Source: Anseongella ginsenosidimutans
Lineage (GTDB): Bacteria; Bacteroidota; Bacteroidia; Sphingobacteriales; Sphingobacteriaceae
Length of the DNA stretch: 57,302 nt
Assembly: GCA_029268045.1 (NCBI GenBank)
Contig: JAJUHF010000006.1
Location: forward strand, 1 to 57,302
Reading direction: 5' to 3'
Both the position numbers and the translations under genes were made by a program. Under the pieces are notes generated by a model, which had not been told where the DNA came from, did no database searches, and was given only the letters and a program-made list of their open reading frames with translations. The first letter of the stretch is position 1. Every line of letters starts with the position of its first letter. Below, in pieces: positions 8,270 through 14,019 of this stretch.

Positions 8270-10123
8270 TCAATTAGGAACTTCCCGGGCCGAAACCGTG
8301 GACCGTTCCAACGCGCGGGTTATATCCGTGATAATATCTTCAACATCTTCCAGGCCTACCGAGATCCGGATACTTCCGTCCTCAATGGCAATGGCCCGGC
8401 GTTCTTCCGCCGTTAGTTTGGAATGCGTTGTGGAGGCGGGATGGGTCGCAATGGTCCGCGTATCACCCAGATTGGAAGTGAGCAGAATCATATCCAATGC
8501 ATCCAGGAACCTGCGCGCGCGGTCGTATCCTCCTTTTACCACGAAGGTGACGATTCCGCCTCCGGCCTTCATCTGTTTTTTGGCCAGTTCATATTGCGGA
8601 TGCGACGGCAGGAAGGGATACCGGACGTTTTCCACCTCGGGATGCGCTTCCAGCAGCCGGGCGATTTCCAGCGCGCTGCTGCAATGGCGGTCCATGCGGA
8701 CTCCCAGCGTTTCCAGGCTCTTGGAAACGGTCCAGGCGTTAAACGGAGACATGGCGGGACCCGTATTCCGGATAAAAAACATTAGCTGGTCCATCAGATC
8801 CCGCTGTCCGACCAGGATCCCTCCCAGGACACGGCCCTGGCCGTCCATATACTTCGTGGCCGAATGGCTCACGATGTGGGCACCGTATTGAATGGGCTTC
8901 TGCAGATACGGCGTGGCAAAACAATTGTCTACGTTCAATATCAGCTTATGTTTCGCGGCAAGCTGCCCTGCCCATTCGAGGTCTATCAACTCCAGACCCG
9001 GATTGGAGGGCGTTTCCAGAAAAATCATTTTGGTGTTTTCCCGGATGGCGCCTTCCCAGTCTTCGGGGCGGGATGCATCCACGTAGGTATGGGTAATGCC
9101 CCAGCGGGGAAACAGACGGGTAAACAATTGATGGGTGGATCCAAAAATTGACCGGCAGGAAACGATGTGATCCCCCGCGCTGAGCAAGCCAGCAATGGAG
9201 GCAAATACAGCCGCCATGCCGGATGAAAATGCCAGTCCGGCTTCAGCGCCTTCCAGTGCGCGCACTTTTTCAATGAATTCGGTGGTGTTCGGATTGGAAT
9301 AGCGGGAATAGATATTTCCACTCTCCTCTTCAGCAAAAAGCGCCCTGCCCTGTTCGGCGTTTTCAAAAATAAAGCTGGAAGTCAGATACAAAGGAACGGA
9401 ATGTTCCCGGTTAGCGGATCGATCGGCCTGAATGCGTACAAGTTTTGATTGGTCTTTCATTGTTTCGCGCGATTGGTTCAGGCTGCGAATATAATCTTCC
9501 TCTTTTTTAATTTCCACAGCGGGTTCGCCCCCGCTGGCAAGCACGGAAGTGATCTCATTGAGTTTCTGCACTTTGTAGGCGAAATCCCCATTCAATCTTT
9601 TTCGGATAACCTCCAGGTTGTCCAGCGACTGATTAATATTCTCGGGAATTGCCTCATGAAGCATTTCCTTTACTCTTTTGGCAATGGTGGGAGATTTTCC
9701 ATTGGTGGAAACAGCCAACTTCAGATGTCCTTTCTGGACAATGGATGAAAGATAGAAATCACAGAGATCCGGCGTATCGGCTACATTGGATAAAATGTTC
9801 CGGGCCGCCGCCATTTCCCGGATGCGCAGATTCAAATCCCGGCTGGCGGTGGCGATAATTACCAGGTCGTGCCCGTCCAGGTCGGATTCCTCAAAATCCT
9901 TTTCAAGCAACAGCACTTGCGGATGGGAAGCTGCCAGTTCCCGGATGTCGGCACTGATTTCACGCCCCACCAGGGTTACGGCTGCTTTCGGGCTGTTCGC
10001 CATCAGAGCGGTCAGTTTTTCCAGGCCTACTTTTCCGCCGCCCACCACCAGGGTGTTAAGACGTTCCAGTTTTAAAAAAACAGGAAACAACGCGTTTCTT
10101 CCGGTATCCACTGATTCGGACAT
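8270..10123 (-). CDS. Fusion: precorrin-2 dehydrogenase/sirohydrochlorin ferrochelatase + O-succinyl(acetyl)homoserine sulfhydrylase (MetZ)
   Basis: One uninterrupted 617-codon frame with two enzymes. Residues about 1-195 are a Met8/CysG-N siroheme synthase: NAD-binding VVGGGKVGLEK (26-36), NVADTPDLCDF (113-123) and AVSTNGKSPTIAKR (137-150). Residues about 222-617 are a Cys/Met-metabolism PLP enzyme beginning at MKDQSKLVR, where stand-alone MetZ proteins start: YSRYSNPNT (272-280), SSGMA (300-304), and the PLP lysine K424 in SATKYMDGQGR. The linker (196-221) is short and charged. It would make siroheme for the neighbouring sulfite reductase and then use the sulfide to form homocysteine. It starts 3 bases after cobA. 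Internal initiation at ATG 9460 could also yield free MetZ. Confidence 0.9.
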   Translation of the reverse strand: MSESVDTGRNALFPVFLKLERLNTLVVGGGKVGLEKLTALMANSPKAAVTLVGREISADIRELAASHPQVLLLEKDFEESDLDGHDLVIIATASRDLNLRIREMAAARNILSNVADTPDLCDFYLSSIVQKGHLKLAVSTNGKSPTIAKRVKEMLHEAIPENINQSLDNLEVIRKRLNGDFAYKVQKLNEITSVLASGGEPAVEIKKEEDYIRSLNQSRETMKDQSKLVRIQADRSANREHSVPLYLTSSFIFENAEQGRALFAEEESGNIYSRYSNPNTTEFIEKVRALEGAEAGLAFSSGMAAVFASIAGLLSAGDHIVSCRSIFGSTHQLFTRLFPRWGITHTYVDASRPEDWEGAIRENTKMIFLETPSNPGLELIDLEWAGQLAAKHKLILNVDNCFATPYLQKPIQYGAHIVSHSATKYMDGQGRVLGGILVGQRDLMDQLMFFIRNTGPAMSPFNAWTVSKSLETLGVRMDRHCSSALEIARLLEAHPEVENVRYPFLPSHPQYELAKKQMKAGGGIVTFVVKGGYDRARRFLDALDMILLTSNLGDTRTIATHPASTTHSKLTAEERRAIAIEDGSIRISVGLEDVEDIITDITRALERSTVSAREVPN

Positions 10124-10126
10124 TCC

Positions 10127-10903
10127 TTATAAGTTATTAATGTAATTGTACAATTCCCGAATCTTATGGAATTCGGGATGTTCCGCCACCACTTCCCCAA
10201 TGACGATCACCGCCGGATTGCCGATCTGCTTTTCAATCACCACTTCCTGGATCGTTTCGATGATTCCCACGGCAATCTTCTGGTCCGGCAGGCTGCCGTT
10301 CTGGATGATTGCTACGGGCCAGTCGCGTTTGCCGGCGTCTTTATACACCTTGACGATCTCATCCAGCTTCCGGGTCCCCATTAGGATGATCACCGTGGCG
10401 TTGGACTGGGCGGCAGTGAAGATATCGGCCGATAATTCCCCTTTCTTATTCGTACCGGTAATTACCCAGAAACTTTCACTAACTCCCCGGCTGGTGAGTG
10501 GGATCTTTTCCAGTTCGGGCACCGAAATGCTGCTGGAGATTCCCGGCACCACAGCCGTTTCGATGTTGTAGGATTCGGCGTGGTATATTTCTTCGTATCC
10601 CCTGCCGAAAACAAAGGGGTCTCCCCCTTTGAGCCGTACCACGTGACCATAGTGAAATGCAAAGTCTACAATCAGATCGTTGATCTGCCGTTGGGAATAG
10701 GCATGGTCTCCGGCCCGTTTCCCAACGAAAACCTTTTTTGCACCAGCCGGAGCAAAACGAAGAAGATCTTCACTGATCAACGCGTCGTAGAGCACCACGT
10801 CTGCCGTTGCCAGCGTTTTGATCCCTTTCAATGTGATAAGCTCCGGATCGCCGGGACCCGCCCCGATCAGGGTCAGTTTCGGCTGTTTCAATGTGCTGTT
10901 CAT
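10127..10903 (-). CDS. cobA: Uroporphyrinogen-III C-methyltransferase
   Basis: A 258-residue SUMT. ATG 10903 is chosen because it lies one base after the stop of the sulfite reductase gene; a longer frame would run into that gene. Family motifs are LIGAGPGDPELITLKG near the N-terminus, VRLKGGDPFVFGRG and VVPGISSSI. It methylates uroporphyrinogen III to precorrin-2, the substrate of the next gene's N-terminal domain, so together they supply siroheme. There is no cobalamin gene around, supporting the siroheme role. It carries no fused siroheme domain itself; that function sits on the downstream fusion. Confidence 0.93.
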   Translation of the reverse strand: MNSTLKQPKLTLIGAGPGDPELITLKGIKTLATADVVLYDALISEDLLRFAPAGAKKVFVGKRAGDHAYSQRQINDLIVDFAFHYGHVVRLKGGDPFVFGRGYEEIYHAESYNIETAVVPGISSSISVPELEKIPLTSRGVSESFWVITGTNKKGELSADIFTAAQSNATVIILMGTRKLDEIVKVYKDAGKRDWPVAIIQNGSLPDQKIAVGIIETIQEVVIEKQIGNPAVIVIGEVVAEHPEFHKIRELYNYINNL

Positions 10904-10904
10904 C

Positions 10905-13022
10905 TTACGGATTGGTTTCGGCCAACTCCTGGTCTTTTTCCCGGAAAGCAATTGCTTCCCGCAGAAAAGCAGCGGCTCCGGCGATGTATTCTACCGCGAA
11001 ACCTTCGTTCGGCTCGTTTTTATTGATGCGTGTTACGTGTTCCCGGAATCCGCCGGGGAACGTGAACCTACCGTCTGCTACGTATCGGGCATCGAATTCA
11101 TTCATTATCTTGATCTGGGTGCTCGGATTCACACCTTCATCGAGCAAAAGCGCTTTCGCTGTATTGATAAACAGGCCGTAGGCATGGTAAATGGCATCGG
11201 CGTAATTGCCTGCATCGAAATTCTCCTTTGCCATTTCCAGCTTTTCTTCCGAATCAACCAGCAGGGTGGCCACCAGATCAATTACTACGCTCGCGCATTC
11301 CCCCACACCGATGGCAACACCGTATTGTTCGTCCTGTCCCCAGTCAACAAAGTCCTCGGGCTTTAAGGTACTGGTATCGGCCAGGGGCTTAAGCAGTTCG
11401 TAAAAATATTCCTTACCCTGCCGGTCGTAGTAATCGTTGAAATACTCCCCGTCATGCGAATTGGCTTCGTAGTCCCGGAGTACAAAACGCAATACATCGG
11501 GCCCACGTTTGCTGGGCACCTTGATCACCCGCTCGGCCGTGCGGCCTACCCCGTCTCCCACAATGCCGCCGCCCAACAGCACCTGAAGCGCCGGATATAC
11601 CTTGCCGCCCGCTTTCGCTGAGCTTCCGTGGAATCCGATACTGGCAATGCCGTGCTGACCGCAGGAGTTCATGCACCCGCTTATCTTGATCTTGATATCG
11701 TTGTTGAAAATAAGTTCCGGGAATTCTTCGGTGATTACCCGTTCGAATACCCGGGTTACATTCATGCTGTCGGAGATACCCAGGTTACAGGTGTCGGTAC
11801 CCGGGCAGGTGGTCACATCCGCTACGCTGTCGAATCCGGGCTGAGCCAGTCCCAATTTGTCGAGTTCGGTGAACAGGTAGGGAAGCGCCTCGGGGCGGAC
11901 GAACTTTAGGATCAGTCCCTGGGTGGGGGCTACCCGGATGTCATCGGCCACATAATCCCGCACTGCGCTGACCATTTTCCGGGCGATGTCCGTGCTGATA
12001 TCCCCTGTCTGCACCTTGATGGTTACCTTATAGAATCCCTTCTGCTTCTGCTCGCTTACATTGGTCTTCAGCCAGTCCTCGTATTTCTTTGTATCGGCAA
12101 TGGTAACTTCCGGGATGGGCCGCGCTGCAGGCGGTTGGGTTTCAGGCAATATGTGCCGGTTAATGGGATAGCTTTTGGATTTGTTGGCCACACGCTCCTC
12201 TTCGATCAGCCGGACCACTTCTTCTATACCCAGGTTCGCGATCAGGTATTTCATCCGGGCCTTGTTCCGGTTATTCCGCTCTCCGTACCGATCAAACACA
12301 CGGATCACCGATTCGATGTACGGAATCACCTGATCTTCCGGCAGGAACTCATGCACCAGCTTGGAGGTCATGGGCTGCGCGCCCAGGCCACCGCCGATTA
12401 CGACTTTGAAACCGCGGACTTCCTGACCATTCTCCTGGCGGACCTTGGGAATCAGACCCACGTCGTGGATAAAACTCCAGGCCGTATCTGCTTCGCTCGA
12501 GGAAAAAGCGATCTTGAACTTCCGACCCATATCCTGGCATATCGGATTCCGAAGGAAATAACGGAAAGTTTCGTAAGCATAGGGTGAAACGTCAAACGGC
12601 TCGTCGGGGTCAATACCCGCAATAGGCGAAGCGGTGACGTTTCTCACCGTGTTTCCGCAGGCTTCCCGGATGGTGACCTCGTCTTTATCGAGCTTGGCCC
12701 ACAGCTCCGGGGTTCTGTCCAGGCTTACAAAATGGATCTGAATATCCTGACGTGTGGTCAGATGAAGGTTGCCGGTTGCATACTCATCCGACACATCGGC
12801 AATGGCGAGCAGCTTCTGAAAGGTAAGAAAGCCGAAAGGGATCTTGATTCGAACCATTTGAACACCTTTCTGACGCTGGCCGTAGATGCCCCTGGCAAGC
12901 CGTAGGCTACGAAATTTTGTTTCCGGAATACTGCCTTCGTGGAACCTCCTGATCTTTTCCGCCAGCTCAATAACCTCTCGTTCAACCACCGGATTCTCCA
13001 ATTCAGACCTGAAGCTTTGCAT
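10905..13022 (-). CDS. Assimilatory siroheme sulfite reductase with C-terminal HEPN-like domain
   Basis: A 705-residue haemoprotein. Two ferredoxin-like plus siroheme-binding half-repeats span about 1-560; the [4Fe-4S]/siroheme cysteines are C406 and C412 (TCPGTDTC) and C450 and C454 (GCMNSC). The substrate-site segments TTRQDIQIHF (89-98) and NTVRNVT (124-130) are typical of the nitrite/sulfite reductase superfamily. From about 590 to 695 there is an extra helical domain (KLEMAKENFDAGNYADAIYH and following) that looks HEPN-like and is absent from classical CysI. Siroheme and MetZ genes downstream point to sulfite rather than nitrite as substrate. A leader ORF and a terminator-like hairpin lie immediately upstream. 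Confidence 0.9.
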   Translation of the reverse strand: MQSFRSELENPVVEREVIELAEKIRRFHEGSIPETKFRSLRLARGIYGQRQKGVQMVRIKIPFGFLTFQKLLAIADVSDEYATGNLHLTTRQDIQIHFVSLDRTPELWAKLDKDEVTIREACGNTVRNVTASPIAGIDPDEPFDVSPYAYETFRYFLRNPICQDMGRKFKIAFSSSEADTAWSFIHDVGLIPKVRQENGQEVRGFKVVIGGGLGAQPMTSKLVHEFLPEDQVIPYIESVIRVFDRYGERNNRNKARMKYLIANLGIEEVVRLIEEERVANKSKSYPINRHILPETQPPAARPIPEVTIADTKKYEDWLKTNVSEQKQKGFYKVTIKVQTGDISTDIARKMVSAVRDYVADDIRVAPTQGLILKFVRPEALPYLFTELDKLGLAQPGFDSVADVTTCPGTDTCNLGISDSMNVTRVFERVITEEFPELIFNNDIKIKISGCMNSCGQHGIASIGFHGSSAKAGGKVYPALQVLLGGGIVGDGVGRTAERVIKVPSKRGPDVLRFVLRDYEANSHDGEYFNDYYDRQGKEYFYELLKPLADTSTLKPEDFVDWGQDEQYGVAIGVGECASVVIDLVATLLVDSEEKLEMAKENFDAGNYADAIYHAYGLFINTAKALLLDEGVNPSTQIKIMNEFDARYVADGRFTFPGGFREHVTRINKNEPNEGFAVEYIAGAAAFLREAIAFREKDQELAETNP

Positions 13023-13042
13023 AATACCTTGCTGTTTTGATT

Positions 13043-13080
13043 AAAAAAAAAGCCCTTTCAACTTTTTCGGTGGAAAGGGC
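13043..13080 (-). terminator. Intrinsic terminator (attenuator candidate) before sulfite reductase
   Basis: On the minus strand a perfect 8-bp stem, GCCCTTTC (13080-13073) with GAAAGGGC (13059-13052), closes a 13-base loop and is followed by nine Ts (13051-13043). It sits inside the 5' leader only 20 bases before the sulfite reductase ATG (13022) and downstream of the 28-codon leader ORF. The upstream segment GGAAAAGAAGG (13124-13114) can pair with CCCTTTCC (13079-13072) and would destroy the stem. It could instead be the terminator of the Rrf2 gene, but that gene ends 210 bases earlier and a promoter-like element lies between. Confidence 0.8.
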
Positions 13081-13101
13081 CTGGATATTTCTTTATCTGA
13101 T

Positions 13102-13188
13102 TTATGACACAGTCCTTCTTTTCCGCCGTCTTGCGAAGCCCATCATACAACAATCACACATCCGGAAAGCGCTAAAAGAATGATTCAT
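13102..13188 (-). CDS. Cys/Met-rich leader peptide of the sulfite reductase operon
   Basis: A 28-codon frame, ATG 13188 to TAA 13102, lying about 20 bases after the predicted transcription start and directly before the terminator hairpin. Residues 10-16 read M-C-D-C-C-M-M: three Cys and three Met in seven codons, the end products of the pathway encoded downstream. The tail is strongly basic (ARRRKRR). Segment CTTTCCG (13169-13163), just before the Cys codons, can pair with CGGAAAAG (13125-13118), which can alternatively pair with the terminator's 5' arm. This is the 1:2 / 2:3 / 3:4 layout of a ribosome-mediated attenuator. Translation is inferred, not shown. Confidence 0.7.
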   Translation of the reverse strand: MNHSFSAFRMCDCCMMGFARRRKRRTVS

Positions 13189-13212
13189 TATTTCTTTCTT
13201 TCTTATAAGATG

Positions 13213-13220
13213 CAAATATA
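13213..13220 (-). promoter_or_regulatory. -7 promoter element of the sulfite reductase operon
   Basis: TATATTTG on the minus strand (13220 to 13213) matches TAnnTTTG. Transcription would start near 13206, giving a leader of about 185 bases. The palindromic site at 13223-13244 sits where the -33 to -7 spacer should be, so a bound regulator would block polymerase. No clear TTG -33 box is visible. Confidence 0.55.
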
Positions 13221-13222
13221 TA

Positions 13223-13244
13223 TATAATCTCTATGGAAATTATA
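13223..13244. promoter_or_regulatory. Palindromic operator candidate of the sulfite reductase operon
   Basis: A 22-base near-perfect inverted repeat centred at 13233/13234. Its halves TATAATCTCTA and TGGAAATTATA are complementary at nine of eleven positions; the two exceptions are C/A-type mismatches. The same site type recurs before cysH (8200-8221). It touches the -7 element and lies 46 bases from the end of the adjacent Rrf2 regulator gene, the likely binder by inference. Confidence 0.65.
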
Positions 13245-13289
13245 GTCTTTGCCCGGGTTTTTTTTCAACGAGCTAGTTCAATCTGAAAA

Positions 13290-13739
13290 TCAGGTGGTTA
13301 TTTTTAAACTATCAATTAGCTCATTTTCCCGGTCCACGATATCGGCAATGCTTGTTTCGCTCAGGATCTTCAATGCCGCATCCCGCACATCGATGAATAC
13401 GTTCCGTATCCCGCAGGTCACTTCGTCCCGGCATTCCTCACACCGTTCGTAGAAGTTCAGACTCACACAGGGAAGCAAGGCAATGGGGCCGTCGGTCACC
13501 CGCAGGATCTGCACCAGTTTCACCTCCGCGGGATCCTTCGCCATGTAGTATCCTCCCCCCGCTCCTTTTTTACTGTGCAATACCCCCGCATTCCGAAGCT
13601 CCAACAGGATCAGTTCAAGAAACTTTTTGGGTATCCGCTCGTCCTCTGCCAGCTTTGAGATCAATACCGGCACGCCCTTCTCACTCTTAGCCAAAGCCAC
13701 CAATGCCTTGATCGCGTATTTCGTCTTTTTAGATAACAT
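13290..13739 (-). CDS. Rrf2-family transcriptional regulator
   Basis: A 149-residue winged-helix regulator that opens with the Rrf2 signature (MLSKKTKYAIKALVALA) and carries the KKGAGGGYYMAK wing. Four cysteines, in LPCVSL, ERCEEC and VTCGIR, occupy the region where IscR/NsrR-type members bind an Fe-S cluster. Rrf2 relatives such as CymR control sulfur assimilation in other phyla. Position directly upstream of the sulfite reductase operon and the shared palindromes suggest it is the local sulfur regulator, sensing Fe-S or thiol status. Not tested; a general redox role is possible. Confidence 0.88.
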   Translation of the reverse strand: MLSKKTKYAIKALVALAKSEKGVPVLISKLAEDERIPKKFLELILLELRNAGVLHSKKGAGGGYYMAKDPAEVKLVQILRVTDGPIALLPCVSLNFYERCEECRDEVTCGIRNVFIDVRDAALKILSETSIADIVDRENELIDSLKITT

Positions 13740-13798
13740 ATTCTCCCCACTAAAATAGCAATTTCTTTTTTAACCCTCGCTATTTTTAAAACGATTAC

Positions 13799-13806
13799 TA
13801 TTTTTG
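13799..13806 (+). promoter_or_regulatory. Possible -7 element for tRNA-Gln
   Basis: TATTTTTG matches TAnnTTTG about 63 bases before the tRNA. No good -33 element is seen. Between the two lies CCGGAA / TTCCGG (about 13829-13850), a small inverted repeat that may belong to the tRNA precursor. Confidence 0.35.
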
Positions 13807-13868
13807 CACGTTAACAGAACAGTTCCTGCCGGAACTTGTTTTATTCCGGGGACCGTTCGGTTTTTTCC

Positions 13869-13939
13869 TGCCCGATAGTATAATGGTAGTACGTCAGATT
13901 CTGGTTCTGATTGTCTAGGTTCGAATCCTGGTCGGGCAA
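13869..13939 (+). tRNA. tRNA-Gln (anticodon CUG)
   Basis: The acceptor stem TGCCCGA pairs with TCGGGCA (7 bp). The anticodon arm is TCAGA-TTCTGGT-TCTGA with CTG at the anticodon position, and the T arm contains GGTTCGAATCC. The discriminator is A at 13939; CCA is not encoded. Glutamine follows from reading CAG codons. Confidence 0.95.
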
Positions 13940-13955
13940 CAACCATCCAACAAAG

Positions 13956-13986
13956 AAGGTCCTGCGCTTTGGGCACAGGACCTTTC
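13956..13986. terminator. Hairpin after tRNA-Gln, possibly bidirectional
   Basis: A perfect 9-bp inverted repeat, AAGGTCCTG (13956-13964) and CAGGACCTT (13976-13984), with an 11-base loop, lies 17 bases past the tRNA and 36 bases past the stop of the minus-strand lipoprotein gene. T tracts are short on both sides, so termination strength is uncertain. Confidence 0.55.
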
Positions 13987-14019
13987 CGATGAATCCTATT
14001 TGCTTCTTAACTCTGTCTT

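Noticed and set aside
10127-10903. Cobalamin biosynthesis role for cobA
   Set aside because: Neighbours are sulfite reductase and siroheme synthase, and no cobalamin gene is present, so siroheme supply is the better reading.
13022-13206. SAM, cobalamin or other metabolite riboswitch in the sulfite reductase leader
   Set aside because: No conserved core of these riboswitch classes was recognised; the Cys-codon ORF plus alternative stems explains the leader better.
13822-13868. Terminator just before tRNA-Gln (small stem followed by six Ts)
   Set aside because: The stem is only four base pairs (ACCG/CGGT) and would block the tRNA from its own likely promoter; probably chance.
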